Shown here piece after piece: positions 1-9,507 of a DNA stretch of 64,000 nt. This stretch comes from Chroococcidiopsis sp. CCMEE 29 (GTDB taxonomy: Bacteria > Cyanobacteriota > Cyanobacteriia > Cyanobacteriales > Chroococcidiopsidaceae). Numbering within the stretch: the stretch's first letter is position 1; every line of letters begins with the position of its first letter. The notes under the pieces are model-generated. The model was given only the letters and a program-made list of their open reading frames with translations. It searched no databases and was not told the DNA's origin. The stretch lies in contig NZ_CP083761.1 of the NCBI RefSeq assembly GCF_023558375.1, positions 4,977,001 through 5,041,000 of the forward strand, read 5' to 3'. Made by a program: the position numbers and the translations under genes.

Positions 1-1312
1 TAACAAAAATCGGGTCAGGAATGTTATTGATAACTTCAAATAAAAATTCTTTGGAGCGTTTGAACTCTTGTTGTATCTGGGTAATATAAAGGGTGATAAT
101 ACCCGCTGCGCCATACAGCACCAGCAAGGATGGTACTACAGGAATCCACCAACCTTTGATCAAGGCGAGGTATGAGCTACCAGTCAGAGCAAAGGCAGCA
201 AGCATTATGCTGAGGATCGAATAGAGGGGCGATCGCAGCCGCCAGCTAAGACTTGCTCCCACGAATGCCCAGCCAAAAATCCACAAGCCTTCCACGAAGT
301 CTGACCAGACATGAATTAATGGACGTCCTGAGAGTGCGCTACTGAGAATCTGACTAATAAAATTAGCGTGCAGCTCAACCCCAGTAATTGGCTGCGCTGC
401 TCCTGTGAGCAGACTACCGCTGTAGGAGGTGTAGAAAAAATCCTTGAGGCTAGGTGCAGTGGAACCGATGAGGACAATGCGATCGCGGATGATGCTGGCT
501 GGCACTCGGTCAGCTAGGACATCTGTCATGGAAATTTTGCGAAAGCTAGTAGGTGGACGGTGAAAGTTGAATAGAATCTGATAACCGCCGGCATCAGCTC
601 GTACATAGGCACCATCATTCTGTTCAAACCTGGGAAACACACCTTTACCCAACTGCAAATATTGGGGATTGTTTGCTGCTGACTGTGGAGTAATCCCTTC
701 TGTCTCCAGATAAACTAAAGCCAACTTGAGGTCAAAACTTTCATGAACTTTCTCTGGCGTAGACCAATACAGCAAGCCACGACGTACCTTGCCATCAGCA
801 TCAAGAACAACATTATTAAAACCGACTCGGTCGAGCTGGCTCAGTAAAGGCGAAGGTAAAACACCGGCAAAGCCTTCAGCTGATAGTTGTTCAATTCCAA
901 TCAAGTTCGGAATAGCTTGATAAGCTTTCAACAATTCCTCATGACCAGGCGGTACTGGTAAATCTCGATAGATATCTAGACCAATGGCGCGGGGCTTGAA
1001 GGTGTGCAATTTCTGTACTGACTGAGCAATAACCCCATCTGGCAGCGGCCACTGGCCTACTTGCCGCAGTTCTGCCTCATCAATCGTCACAATCACGACT
1101 CGCTCATCTGCCGGTTCAGAAGGACGTAAGCGAAAAAATTGATCGAGGGCTGCCCACTCTAACGATTGCAATAACCCAACAGAGCGTAGCAGCAGGAAAC
1201 AGGTAGCAACGCTGAAGGCTGTAATCCATATTCTGCTACTGCCTGAGAGCGGTTGCTTCAATTTAAACAGTAACTTTTGCAGACCTTCGCCTAGCTGTTT
1301 GCTCATTCCCAT
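1..1312 (-). CDS. CHASE2-domain sensor protein, partial (3' end outside window)
   Basis: The reading frame is open from an ATG at 1312 (a second in-frame ATG is at 1306) to the left edge, giving about 437 residues with no stop. After a short basic N-terminus there is one membrane segment (near residues 27-45), then an extracellular CHASE2 domain beginning with the typical RPSEPADERVVIVTIDE stretch and including GLDIYRD and the conserved RDRIVLIGST motif. About three membrane segments follow (roughly residues 345-410), the usual CHASE2 arrangement. The last visible residues, NNIPDPIFV, are the usual start of a PAS domain. By family knowledge this is probably a CHASE2-PAS histidine kinase or a CHASE2 diguanylate/adenylate cyclase; the output domain lies outside the window. 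It is transcribed away from the VKOR gene's promoter side on the same strand. Confidence 0.85.
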   Translation of the reverse strand, partial: MGMSKQLGEGLQKLLFKLKQPLSGSSRIWITAFSVATCFLLLRSVGLLQSLEWAALDQFFRLRPSEPADERVVIVTIDEAELRQVGQWPLPDGVIAQSVQKLHTFKPRAIGLDIYRDLPVPPGHEELLKAYQAIPNLIGIEQLSAEGFAGVLPSPLLSQLDRVGFNNVVLDADGKVRRGLLYWSTPEKVHESFDLKLALVYLETEGITPQSAANNPQYLQLGKGVFPRFEQNDGAYVRADAGGYQILFNFHRPPTSFRKISMTDVLADRVPASIIRDRIVLIGSTAPSLKDFFYTSYSGSLLTGAAQPITGVELHANFISQILSSALSGRPLIHVWSDFVEGLWIFGWAFVGASLSWRLRSPLYSILSIMLAAFALTGSSYLALIKGWWIPVVPSLLVLYGAAGIITLYITQIQQEFKRSKEFLFEVINNIPDPIFV

Positions 1313-1433
1313 GGTGTAGTTTGGAGAAACTGCGCCCAAACTTCTATACTTCATAGATTGCCCAGCAAGTACAGAAGATCAATCAAGGGCAGTAATTTAT
1401 GCTACCAAGGAAAGTGTCTTTGAGAGAAAGCTA

Positions 1434-2405
1434 CTAGAAAGCGTCAGGAAAATTCTTGAAGTTGCGCGGTCCTTTATAGCCTGAAATATTAGCAAGGTTC
1501 TCCAAAGACTGGACATTGGGGTAGAGTTTATCGTTAATCTCCCACGTGGGAAAACCTTCGATCTTTGCTGCTTGACACAAGTCTGGACGTGGGTTTTGTC
1601 CGCGAGGATCGCACTCGATGTGATTGATTAAACTATAAGCCTCTTTACCAAATAGCTGCTTTTGTTCGTGACAGTGGGGACACCACCAAGCAATGTATTC
1701 TTTAGCACCTACTTCTTTCAGATGACGTGCTAGCGCGATTTCCGATTCACCCGATGTGGTGGTGATTGGCCAGCCGACTCCAGGTATTGGCGCTCCAGAT
1801 GGCTCCAGGGTGGCAGGTTGCCCAGCCGTCACACCGCTGGGATCAGTCGGGTTATTTACATTAGCGTAGACACCCAATGTGCCAATCAACGTTACCATGC
1901 CAACGACAATGGCGGTAAACACAATTTGCCCTACATCCTCCCAGGAACGACCAATGATGGTTAGCACCAAGAGGCTGAGTGAGAACACAGCTGAGGCGAT
2001 GCAGTAGAGACAGAGTGCTTGGATTTGGAACACCAGCAGGTAGATCAAGTAGCCGCTGAAGACTGTCATCGCGATCACGCCAGCTAGCAACAGCAACCAA
2101 GTCCAATTTTCTAGGGTAGAGCGGAGTTCTTTATTTTGAGCTTGGTTAACTGCCAAGGGAGCTAAAGCAAATACCGCCATGCTGGTATAAGCTAGAAACC
2201 CAAACAAGGCTAGGGGCAGTCCAAAAACCGTAGCATAGTCGCTGGCAAGGACCAGATCGCAGCTTTGGGTAGGGCAAGCAGCAGTGCCTTGTGTTAATTT
2301 GACTACGGTCAGATATGCCGTTGTTATTGCTCCTAGTCCGGCGATCGCGGCGATCAGTGGACGAGACCATCGATGCATCCAAGGAATAGAACGTCGGCGA
2401 CTCAT
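1434..2405 (-). CDS. Vitamin K epoxide reductase (VKOR)-thioredoxin fusion, disulfide-bond formation
   Basis: Integral membrane thiol oxidase fused to a lumen/periplasm-facing thioredoxin-like domain, the cyanobacterial VKOR type related to plant LTO1. About four to five membrane segments lie in residues 15-180. The VKOR cysteines are visible: a loop pair (C44 and C49 in ACPTQSC) and the CxxC pair in LCLYC (C132, C135). After a linker, the thioredoxin-like part has WWCPHC (C242, C245) plus two further cysteines (C265, C277). By family knowledge the protein passes electrons from substrate thiols through the Trx domain to quinone. I start at the first ATG (2405, MSRRRSIPW); an in-frame TTG at 2466-2468 would add 21 residues with no better ribosome site. 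It lies 121 bp before the CHASE2 gene on the same strand. Confidence 0.92.
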   Translation of the reverse strand: MSRRRSIPWMHRWSRPLIAAIAGLGAITTAYLTVVKLTQGTAACPTQSCDLVLASDYATVFGLPLALFGFLAYTSMAVFALAPLAVNQAQNKELRSTLENWTWLLLLAGVIAMTVFSGYLIYLLVFQIQALCLYCIASAVFSLSLLVLTIIGRSWEDVGQIVFTAIVVGMVTLIGTLGVYANVNNPTDPSGVTAGQPATLEPSGAPIPGVGWPITTTSGESEIALARHLKEVGAKEYIAWWCPHCHEQKQLFGKEAYSLINHIECDPRGQNPRPDLCQAAKIEGFPTWEINDKLYPNVQSLENLANISGYKGPRNFKNFPDAF

Positions 2406-2472
2406 TAGATTTAACCCACTCTTTGACTCCAGCTGAATTGGCTGTAGATTTAGGACAATGATAACCAAAAAA

Positions 2473-2508
2473 GGGGCGAGGGGCGAGGGACGAGGGGTTA
2501 GGGGTTAA
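2473..2508. repeat. Short tandem repeat, GGGGCGA / GGGGTTA heptamers
   Basis: Degenerate 7-bp units (GGGGCGA, then GGGGTTA) upstream of the VKOR gene. This is the short tandemly repeated repetitive (STRR) DNA common between cyanobacterial genes. A complementary block lies at 2581-2614. Confidence 0.8.
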
Positions 2509-2580
2509 GTTAGGGAAAGAACTAGAAGATTTACTCGTAAATTAATGATCTTTGTTTTCGAATTGCTGATCTGGAGTTTT

Positions 2581-2614
2581 CCCCCTAATCCCTAACCCCT
2601 AACCCCTAACCCCT
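2581..2614. repeat. Short tandem repeat, CCCTAAC heptamers
   Basis: Four to five CCCTAAC-type units just after the btpA stop. They are the reverse complement of the GGGGTTA units at 2473-2508, so the two blocks could form a long imperfect hairpin between btpA and the VKOR gene and might act as a transcription barrier. Confidence 0.8.
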
Positions 2615-2623
2615 CTGAATCTA

Positions 2624-3472
2624 TTATGAATGCAGCTTTACAGACGACTGCTGTATTGCTGGCGATTTCGCACTACTACTGCGCCGCGCAGCTTCTACAA
2701 ATTGGCTAACGCGAATCGGATCGATCGGTTGTTCGCGGCGACCGTGACGTTTGAGGGAACTGGATACAATTACACCATCTGCCGCTTGCATCAGCGAGGA
2801 AATGTTTTCCCAGCTAGCACCACTGCCAATAAACACAGGAGTGCCATTAGCCGCAGCCCTTGCCAGTTCTAGGTCTTCCAAGTTGGGAGGACTACCAGTA
2901 GACCAGCCAGACAAAATTACACCGTCTGCTAGACCGCGCTCAATCGTGTCTTGCACAGCAGTGGTGAGATTGGGAGAACCCAAAGGTCTGGCGTGCTTGA
3001 CTAATACATCGGCTAAGATTTTGACATCGCTGCCTAATTCCCGCCGATATCGCAGGAGATGATGGGCTTGCCCCTCAATGATTCCCTGGTCAGTTGCCAT
3101 GACGCCCGTCAGGACATTGACGCGGATAAATTGCGCCTTGACACAAGTTGCGATCGCCAAAGCACTCTGGGCATCGTTCCGCAAAACATTGAGCCCAAAT
3201 GGCAATGGCACCAGGTTCATCAGCCGATGTAGCACCAAAGTCATGGCACTGACAATCGCTGGGTCTACCTGACCTTTAGTAAACGGCGCGTCGAAAAAAT
3301 TCTCAACGATGATAGCGTCAACGCCACCACTAGCTAGCGCTGCTGCCTCTTGCTCAGCACGATCTATCACTGCTTTTAGGCTACCCCCCCATCGGGGCGA
3401 GGTGGGTAGCGGCAGTAAATGAACGACACCGATAATCGGACAGGGGTTTTTAAATAGCTGATTTAAGTCCAC
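2624..3472 (-). CDS. btpA: BtpA-family protein (photosystem I biogenesis)
   Basis: This 282-residue TIM-barrel-like protein begins with PIIGVVHLLPLPTSPRWGG and later carries AIIVENFFDAPF, all typical of the BtpA/SgcQ family. In Synechocystis, BtpA is a thylakoid-associated extrinsic protein needed for stable PSI reaction-centre proteins (family knowledge). The start is GTG at 3470-3472; no ATG lies near, and the following residues MDLNQLFK match the usual family N-terminus. The length is normal. It stands alone, divergent from rimO across a 464-bp gap. Confidence 0.92.
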   Translation of the reverse strand: MDLNQLFKNPCPIIGVVHLLPLPTSPRWGGSLKAVIDRAEQEAAALASGGVDAIIVENFFDAPFTKGQVDPAIVSAMTLVLHRLMNLVPLPFGLNVLRNDAQSALAIATCVKAQFIRVNVLTGVMATDQGIIEGQAHHLLRYRRELGSDVKILADVLVKHARPLGSPNLTTAVQDTIERGLADGVILSGWSTGSPPNLEDLELARAAANGTPVFIGSGASWENISSLMQAADGVIVSSSLKRHGRREQPIDPIRVSQFVEAARRSSSAKSPAIQQSSVKLHS

Positions 3473-3936
3473 TCTTTTATACTATGTACGGACTTAGCTG
3501 TAAGTTGGTTAAGTATTAAATATGAATTTTAGCAAGCAGCGTTACCCTACTCATTGACAACATGAGTAGTGGCATTAAACTTCTCATAAGATATGTTAAG
3601 ATGAATTAGATGCGATTACAGGAGTTTACCACTCCCTATAGATAAGGTATGCCACTGCGTCAGGCATACTTTTGAGCATTAGCCGCAGGCAAAACCTAAG
3701 GTTAGCCTTGCCATCGGGCTAGGTAGGGTAGCTAATACCAGTCTAACAATTGGTACTTTAAAGTTTAAACCTAAAAAACTTAAAGATTTATAGTTTCATC
3801 TACTAAGCCCCGTTATAAACGACATACCAGACGATTTGTCTAAACTATGATGGTTAGCTCCCCGCTTGTGAGCGCAAAGGGAGTTAAATGTGCTGGTAGT
3901 TATTTTAACTTCACAACCTGAGCGTTCTTTCACAAT
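3473..3936. other. Intergenic region between btpA and rimO (464 bp)
   Basis: No convincing open frame. It must hold the divergent btpA and rimO promoters, but no strong -35/-10 pair stood out; a TTGACA is at 3554-3559 with only weak -10 candidates downstream. Two adjacent hairpins lie at 3621-3673 (separate entry). The stretch 3700-3790 is AT-rich with further weak dyads. Confidence 0.5.
3620..3674 (+). ncRNA. Two adjacent hairpins ending in a T-run: possible small RNA end or terminator
   Basis: GGAGT (3621-3625) pairs with ACTCC (3631-3635) around a 5-nt loop. Eleven nt later GGTATGCC (3646-3653) pairs with GGCATACT (3663-3670) around a 9-nt loop, with CTTTTG directly after. On the plus strand this looks like the 3' end of a short transcript or a terminator placed 260 bp before rimO. 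I do not recognise a known RNA family. Confidence 0.3.
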
Positions 3937-5262
3937 ATGGGTGACAAGCCAACCATTGCGATTTCTCACCTGGGCTGCGAGAAAAATCGAATTGATACTG
4001 AACACATGCTGGGTCTGTTAGTACAGGCAGGTTACAGCGTAGATACAAACGAAGAGTTAGCTGATTACGTTATTGTCAATACTTGTAGTTTTATCCAGGC
4101 AGCACGGCAAGAATCTGTCCGTACCCTAGTGGAGCTGGCAGAGACAGATAAAAAAATTGTCATTACCGGCTGTATGGCACAGCACTTCCAGGAGCAGCTA
4201 CTGGAGGAGCTGCCAGAAGCTGCAGCTGTGGTAGGTACTGGCGACTATCACAAAATTGTAAATGTAATTTCGCGGGTGGAAGCGGGTGAGCGAGTTAAAC
4301 AAGTTTCACCTGAACCTACTTATATTGCTGACGAGACAGTGCCACGTTACCGCACCACAACCGAAGGTGTAGCCTATCTAAGAGTGGCAGAAGGTTGCGA
4401 CTATCGATGTGCATTTTGCATTATTCCCCAGTTGCGGGGAAAGCAGCGATCGCGATCAATTGAATCAATTGTGGCGGAAGCTGAACAACTAGCAGATCAA
4501 GGGGTAAAAGAAATCATCTTGATTTCTCAAATTACCACCAACTACGGTTTAGACTTATACGGAGAACCGCGTTTAGCAGAACTGCTACATGCCTTGGGTA
4601 AAGTAGATGTGCCGTGGATTCGGATGCACTACGCCTATCCCACTGGTCTTACCCCAAAAGTTACAGAGGCGATTCAGGAAACATCTAACGTTCTGCCTTA
4701 TCTAGATCTACCGTTGCAACACTCCCATCCGGAGATCCTCAGGGCAATGAACCGCCCTTGGCAAGGACGGGTGAACGACAGCATTATCGAACGGATCAAG
4801 ACAGCAATACCTCAGGCAGTTTTACGGACAACCTTTATTGTTGGGTTTCCTGGCGAGACAGATGAACACTTTGAACATCTGTTGCAGTTTGTAGAACGCC
4901 ACGAGTTTGACCATGTAGGCGTGTTTACGTTTTCACCTGAGGAAGAAACCCCTGCTTACAATCTGCCGGATCAAATACCTCAAAACGTAATGGAAGCGCG
5001 GCGGGATGCCCTAATGGAGCTCCAACAGCCGATTTCCTTGCGGAAGAATCAGGCAGAGGTGGGCAAGACAGTTGATGTCTTGATTGAGCAAGAAAACCCA
5101 GAAACGGACGAGTTAATTGGTCGCTCTGCCCGGTTTTCGCCAGAAGTGGATGGTCTAGTCTATGTCCAAGGCAAAGCCAAGCTTGGGTCAATCGTGCCAG
5201 TCGCAATCACCGACGCTGACATCTACGACCTTTACGGTCAAGTTGTAGACGACCTCAAATAG
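3937..5262 (+). CDS. rimO: Ribosomal protein S12 methylthiotransferase RimO
   Basis: Radical-SAM enzyme that adds a methylthio group to the conserved aspartate of ribosomal protein uS12. All six cluster-binding cysteines of the MiaB/RimO family are present: C14 (HLGCEKN), C50 (NTCSF) and C79 (TGCMA) for the auxiliary cluster, and C154, C158 and C161 (CDYRCAFC) for the radical-SAM cluster. The RimO-type [10 protein letters not shown] follows, and a C-terminal TRAM domain is seen (about 375-441, VDVLIEQ to VPVAIT). At 441 residues the length is normal. The start ATG (3937) precedes [14 protein letters not shown], the usual N-terminus. Next downstream, after a repeat-bearing 64-bp gap, is a DEAD-box helicase gene on the same strand. 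Confidence 0.96.
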   Translation: MGDKPTIAISHLGCEKNRIDTEHMLGLLVQAGYSVDTNEELADYVIVNTCSFIQAARQESVRTLVELAETDKKIVITGCMAQHFQEQLLEELPEAAAVVGTGDYHKIVNVISRVEAGERVKQVSPEPTYIADETVPRYRTTTEGVAYLRVAEGCDYRCAFCIIPQLRGKQRSRSIESIVAEAEQLADQGVKEIILISQITTNYGLDLYGEPRLAELLHALGKVDVPWIRMHYAYPTGLTPKVTEAIQETSNVLPYLDLPLQHSHPEILRAMNRPWQGRVNDSIIERIKTAIPQAVLRTTFIVGFPGETDEHFEHLLQFVERHEFDHVGVFTFSPEEETPAYNLPDQIPQNVMEARRDALMELQQPISLRKNQAEVGKTVDVLIEQENPETDELIGRSARFSPEVDGLVYVQGKAKLGSIVPVAITDADIYDLYGQVVDDLK

Positions 5263-5277
5263 GGGACAACTTAACCA

Positions 5278-5316
5278 AATCCAAAATCCAAAATCTAAAA
5301 TCCAAAATCTAAAATT
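5278..5316. repeat. Short tandem repeat, CCAAAAT / CTAAAAT type
   Basis: Five units of ATCCAAA/ATCTAAA between rimO and the helicase gene, ending at the helicase ribosome-binding site (AGGAG at 5316-5320). The same unit recurs near 7920, 14790, 48866 and inside ccsB. Confidence 0.8.
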
Positions 5317-5326
5317 AGGAGACTCG

Positions 5327-6787
5327 ATGAATCTTTCCTTTCAAAACTTGGGCCTGTCAGAGGCTCGTGTTCAACAATTAGAAAACCTGGGACTGACCAC
5401 ACCGACAAACATTCAGGCTCAAGCAATTCCTCAACTGCTGGATGGTCGGGATGTAGTAGGACAATCTCAAACAGGTACGGGCAAAACAGCAGCATTTTCA
5501 TTGCCGATATTAGAACAGATTGATGGTAGTCAGAAAGCGGTGCAAGCTCTGATTCTGACACCTACCCGTGAGTTAGCGGTGCAAGTTAGCCAAGCGATCG
5601 CCAGCTTTGTTGGCAGCCAAGATTTACGAGTTTTGGCAATTTATGGGGGTCAATCAATTGACCGTCAAATTCTTCAACTTAGACGAGGCGCTCAGATTGT
5701 GGTGGGAACACCAGGACGCGTGATCGACCTGCTTGAGCGGGGTAATTTAAAGCTGGATCAGGTGAAATGGCTGGTGTTAGATGAAGCCGATGAAATGTTA
5801 AGCATGGGCTTTATCGATGATGTAGAGAAAATTCTCTCAGCTGCACCAAGCGATCGCCAAACCGCTTTATTTTCGGCAACGATGCCGCTATCAATTCGAC
5901 TCTTGGTGAAGAAGTTCTTGCGATCGCCTGTCACAATCACAGTTGAGCAGCCGAAAGCAGCCCCGACGAAGATCAATCAAGTAGCTTATCTGATCCCGCG
6001 CCATTGGACAAAAGCAAAAGCTTTGCAGCCAATTTTGGAACTAGAAGAGCCAGAATCAGCACTGATTTTTGTCCGCACCAGGCGCACAGCAGCTGAACTG
6101 ACTAGTCAATTGCAAGCAGCGGGTTACAGTGTGGATGAGTATCACGGTGACCTGACTCAACAAGCACGGGAGCGGTTATTAACCCGATTCCGGAATAAGC
6201 AGGTACGTTGGGTAATTGCGACCGATATTGCAGCGCGAGGGTTAGACGTGGATCAACTGACTCATGTAATCAACTACGACTTGCCAGATAGTGTAGAAAC
6301 CTACGTGCACCGCATTGGTCGTACAGGTCGAGCTGGTAATGAAGGGACGGCAATCAGTTTAGTGCAACCGTTTGAGCGACGTAAGCAGCAGCAAATTGAA
6401 CGCCATGTGCGCCAAAGCTGGAAAGTGAACTATATGCCGACCCGGGCGCAAATTGAGGCGCGTCAGATAGAAAAACTGCAATCTCAGGTGCGGGAAGTTT
6501 TAGCTGGGGAACGCTTGGCATCATTCTTACCGCTTGTAAGAGAGCTAAGTGAAGAGTACGATGCTCATGCGATCGCCGCAGCCGCGCTGCAAATGGCGTA
6601 TGACAAAACTCGTCCAGCTTGGATGCAATCAGAAGACGCGTCTGAAGAAGAAAGACGTGAATTTGCTAAGCCTAAGTTAAATAAGCGTTCTCAGCCTTCT
6701 GTAAACGGAATTGCTGAAGAAGGACGCGAAACCCCTAAGCCTAAGCGGTTCAACCGTTCTGAAACTTCAATATCGAACAACAACTAG
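5327..6787 (+). CDS. crhR: DEAD-box RNA helicase, CrhR-like
   Basis: ATP-dependent RNA helicase that unwinds structured RNA; cyanobacterial CrhR is induced by cold and by redox change (family knowledge). Motifs in order: Q-motif region (NIQAQAIPQ), Walker A SQTGTGKT (47-54), PTRELA, GGQ and TPGR, DEAD box (152-155), SAT (183-185), then the second RecA domain with ARGLDVD and HRIGRTGR. The C-terminal roughly 130 residues are charged and end in a basic low-complexity tail. At 486 residues it is close to Synechocystis CrhR in length and N-terminal sequence; the name is given on that likeness. The start ATG has AGGAG 7 nt upstream. Confidence 0.92.
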   Translation: MNLSFQNLGLSEARVQQLENLGLTTPTNIQAQAIPQLLDGRDVVGQSQTGTGKTAAFSLPILEQIDGSQKAVQALILTPTRELAVQVSQAIASFVGSQDLRVLAIYGGQSIDRQILQLRRGAQIVVGTPGRVIDLLERGNLKLDQVKWLVLDEADEMLSMGFIDDVEKILSAAPSDRQTALFSATMPLSIRLLVKKFLRSPVTITVEQPKAAPTKINQVAYLIPRHWTKAKALQPILELEEPESALIFVRTRRTAAELTSQLQAAGYSVDEYHGDLTQQARERLLTRFRNKQVRWVIATDIAARGLDVDQLTHVINYDLPDSVETYVHRIGRTGRAGNEGTAISLVQPFERRKQQQIERHVRQSWKVNYMPTRAQIEARQIEKLQSQVREVLAGERLASFLPLVRELSEEYDAHAIAAAALQMAYDKTRPAWMQSEDASEEERREFAKPKLNKRSQPSVNGIAEEGRETPKPKRFNRSETSISNNN

Positions 6788-6877
6788 AAGGGGCTAGGAG
6801 CTAGAGGCTAGAGGCTAGGGTTCCTACTCAGAGGCTTCGGTTGGGTTCCCTAGTCCCCGGTTCCAAGTCTCTAGTCC
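6786..6877. repeat. Degenerate short repeats between helicase and aldo/keto reductase genes
   Basis: GGGCTAG/AGGCTAG units on one side (6790-6822) and complementary CTAGTCCC units on the other (6851-6877). The two halves are mutually inverted, so the convergent gap can fold into a hairpin and may serve both genes as a terminator. Confidence 0.6.
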
Positions 6878-7828
6878 CTAAGTTAGCCAGGGACGACTAA
6901 CCTGCTCTAACTGAGCAATTTCATCATCACTTAGTTTCCAGCCTAAGGCACTGGCATTCTGTCGCACCTGTTCGGCTGTTTTCGCACCAGCGATCGCCAC
7001 AACATTACCCTGAGCAATTAACCAGTTAAGGGCAACTTGGGCAGGAGTACGTCCGTGCTTTTCTCCTAGTTGCCGCAGCAGGGATATTACTGGCTCAATT
7101 TTTTTCAAGCCATCTTTACTAAAGCGGTGATCTATCCGACGTGCACCACTTGGAGTTTCTGAGCTATCAAAGGTGTATTTACCAGTAAGTAGCCCTTGAG
7201 CTAATGGGCTATAAGCCAGAATCGCTACACCTAATTGTCGCGCAGTGTCAAAGATGCCGTTAGTTTCGATTTGGCGCGTTAATAGAGAATAGCGTACCTG
7301 ATTACTAGCCAATGGCACGCCACGGGCAGCTAACAGTTGGTGCGCTTCTCGCATTTGCTTGGCTGAGTAGTTACTGACACCTACGGCTTCAATTCTGCCC
7401 CGCTGTACTTCGTCTGCTAAGGCATTCATCAGTGTTTCTTGACTCATGAAGAAACTGAAAGGCCAATGCACCTGATATAAAGTGATTTGCTCCACTCGCA
7501 GGCGTTTCAAACTCTCTGTTAAGGCATCAGAAACCGACTGAGCTGTAAAACGCCAGGGAGCAGGACCATACTTGGTAGCAATCTGCACAGTTTGATTATT
7601 CTGTTGCATGAATTGCCCTAGCAAGTCTTCTGAAACACCAAAACCATAAACTTCAGCAGTGTCAAAGAAGGTCGTTCCCATCTCTAGTGCTGCCTGAAAG
7701 GCTTCCCGTACCTGCTTGGCATCGTAGTCCTTCCCATAATTCCAAAAGAGTTTGTCACCCCAAGCCCAAGTGCCGATACAAAGGGGACTAACTGTGGGAC
7801 CATCTTGTCCTACTTTGATGATTTGCAT
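6878..7828 (-). CDS. Aldo/keto reductase
   Basis: NADPH-dependent carbonyl reductase of the AKR superfamily, 316 residues, (beta/alpha)8 barrel. The catalytic tetrad is readable: Asp and Tyr in FFDTAEVYG, Lys in IATKYGP and His in YQVHWP. GVSNYSAKQM and YSPLAQGLLTGKY are typical of the YhdN/Tas-like branch, and the C-terminal VVAIAGAKTAEQVRQN loop binds the cofactor. Start ATG at 7828. It is convergent with the helicase and divergent from the BCH1 gene, so it is a single-gene unit. The substrate cannot be told. Confidence 0.92.
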   Translation of the reverse strand: MQIIKVGQDGPTVSPLCIGTWAWGDKLFWNYGKDYDAKQVREAFQAALEMGTTFFDTAEVYGFGVSEDLLGQFMQQNNQTVQIATKYGPAPWRFTAQSVSDALTESLKRLRVEQITLYQVHWPFSFFMSQETLMNALADEVQRGRIEAVGVSNYSAKQMREAHQLLAARGVPLASNQVRYSLLTRQIETNGIFDTARQLGVAILAYSPLAQGLLTGKYTFDSSETPSGARRIDHRFSKDGLKKIEPVISLLRQLGEKHGRTPAQVALNWLIAQGNVVAIAGAKTAEQVRQNASALGWKLSDDEIAQLEQVSRPWLT

Positions 7829-8028
7829 GTGTCTCAGAATTTAGTTTATTGTTTGGCAGCAGTGGCTAAAATTCCTTTACTACCGTTTTGCTTTAGCTTA
7901 GCTACAAAAGGATTTCTCAATCCAAAATCTACAATCTAAAGTTGGTAGCCGTTGCAGGCAGGATACAGGGATTCGCACGATTTATCTTTATGATTGAAAC
8001 TAAATCCTGTATTCCCTTTAAAGTAGCT

Positions 8029-9507
8029 ATGGCGACCAGCAATTCACCCGGTTCCTCGTCAAGCCAGTTGCTAAACTCCGATCCACCTCCCAAAATCAAC
8101 CTGTTAACTATGTTCCGCCTGGGTTTATTCCAGATGGGGCTAGGTATCATGTCAATTCTGACACTGGGAGTGCTCAACCGCATCATGATTAAGGAGCTAG
8201 CAATTCCAGCTACATTGGTGGCGGGGACGATCGCAATGCACCAGTTCGTTGCCCCAGCGCGACTGTGGTTTGGGCAGTTGTCTGACGCTAAACCGCTCCG
8301 AGGTTATCACCGTAGTGGTTATGTCTGGATTGGTACGGCTTTGTTTGCGATCGCCTCCTTTTTAGCTGTACAAGCAACCTGGCAGTTGAGCAACAGTTTA
8401 GCTGTTAGCGGTTGGACAATTACCACCTATGGCTGGGTGGGATTGCTGGCAGGAATTTTTGCTTTATACGGGCTAGCGCTTAGTTCCAGTTCTACACCCT
8501 TTGCTGCTTTATTAGTAGACGTTTCCGATGAGGATAACCGTTCTAAACTCGTTGGTATCGTCTGGTCAATGCTAATGGTGGGCATTGTGGTTGGTGCGAT
8601 TATTAGTGCCAGATTACTGCCAGCACCAGCAACTTGCCAAGAAGCTGTAGGACCAGTCATTTCCTTGTATAACCGCCCCGATCAGTTGGCTTTTTTGCAA
8701 ACATCAATCAACCGACTATTTTTGTTGATGCCAGCTGCGGTTTTTGGGCTATCTGTGCTGTCAATCGTAGGCATAGAAAAAAAATATTCCCGCTATACCT
8801 CCCGTTCTATGCTGGTAAACCGGGAAGATAAAATTACGCTGCCAAGGGCAATCAAAGTATTAACTGCTAGCCGCCAAACTGGCTTATTTTTCACCTTTTT
8901 ATTGGTAATGACGATCAGCCTGTTTATGCAAGAGGCGGTGATGGAACCCTATGGAGGCGAAGTTTTTGGCATGTGTGTATCTGACACCACAAGACTGAAT
9001 GCCTTTTGGGGAACTGGGACACTAGTTGGGATCAGTAGTACCGGCTTTTTGATTGTGCCTCGCTTAGGCAAACAAAAAACTGCTCAATTGGGCTGTTTAA
9101 CGGTTGCTATCAGCTTAGGATTGGTCATAATATCTGGGTTTACTGCTAATCCCCGACTATTGCAGGGTTCATTACTGGTGTTTGGTTTAGCCTCTGGAAT
9201 CACAACAACAGGAGCGATCAGCTTGATGCTAGATCTAACAGCTGCTGAAACGGCTGGTACCTTTATTGGTGCTTGGGGATTAGCTCAGGCATTGGCACGG
9301 GCAGTGGCAACAGTAAGTGGTGGTGCAGTGCTGGATGTGGGTAAACAGCTGTTTTCGCAGCCAGTGCTATCCTATGGCTTAGTGTTTACACTGCAAGCAG
9401 TGGGAATGATCTTGGCGATTTGGTTTCTCAGCCGCGTAGATGTGGCAGAATTTCAGACGAATGCCAAGCAAGCGATCGCCTCTGTTCTAGAAAGTGAATT
9501 AGATTAA
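8029..9507 (+). CDS. BCH1/PucC-family MFS transporter (chlorophyll/pigment-protein assembly)
   Basis: Polytopic protein with about 12 membrane segments. MFRLGLFQMGLGIMSILTLGVLNR and the later MQEAVMEPYGGEVFGM are signatures of the PucC/LhaA/BCH1 group. In purple bacteria these proteins help assemble light-harvesting complexes; the cyanobacterial role is presumed pigment handling. I start at ATG 8029 (MATSNSPGSS), which gives the short Ser/Pro-rich N-terminus common in the family; in-frame ATG 7990 and TTG 7942 would extend it. The stop overlaps the next start (TAATG at 9505-9509), so it is cotranscribed with the IMPase-like gene. Confidence 0.88.
   Translation: MATSNSPGSSSSQLLNSDPPPKINLLTMFRLGLFQMGLGIMSILTLGVLNRIMIKELAIPATLVAGTIAMHQFVAPARLWFGQLSDAKPLRGYHRSGYVWIGTALFAIASFLAVQATWQLSNSLAVSGWTITTYGWVGLLAGIFALYGLALSSSSTPFAALLVDVSDEDNRSKLVGIVWSMLMVGIVVGAIISARLLPAPATCQEAVGPVISLYNRPDQLAFLQTSINRLFLLMPAAVFGLSVLSIVGIEKKYSRYTSRSMLVNREDKITLPRAIKVLTASRQTGLFFTFLLVMTISLFMQEAVMEPYGGEVFGMCVSDTTRLNAFWGTGTLVGISSTGFLIVPRLGKQKTAQLGCLTVAISLGLVIISGFTANPRLLQGSLLVFGLASGITTTGAISLMLDLTAAETAGTFIGAWGLAQALARAVATVSGGAVLDVGKQLFSQPVLSYGLVFTLQAVGMILAIWFLSRVDVAEFQTNAKQAIASVLESELD

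Noticed and set aside
1861-2382. Minus-strand frames of 78-81 codons inside the VKOR gene
   Set aside because: They lie wholly inside the VKOR-thioredoxin gene in other frames and have no recognisable domain.
2473-2614. Possible CRISPR array from regularly spaced GGGGTTA/CCCTAAC blocks
   Set aside because: Units are 7 bp with no unique spacers, and the same units recur across the window as ordinary short tandem repeats.
2630-3272. Plus-strand frames opposite btpA
   Set aside because: They are antisense shadows of btpA; their composition follows its codons and no family features are seen.
5295-5561. 88-codon minus-strand frame over the helicase start
   Set aside because: It is antisense to the helicase gene and part of it reads the CCAAAAT repeat.
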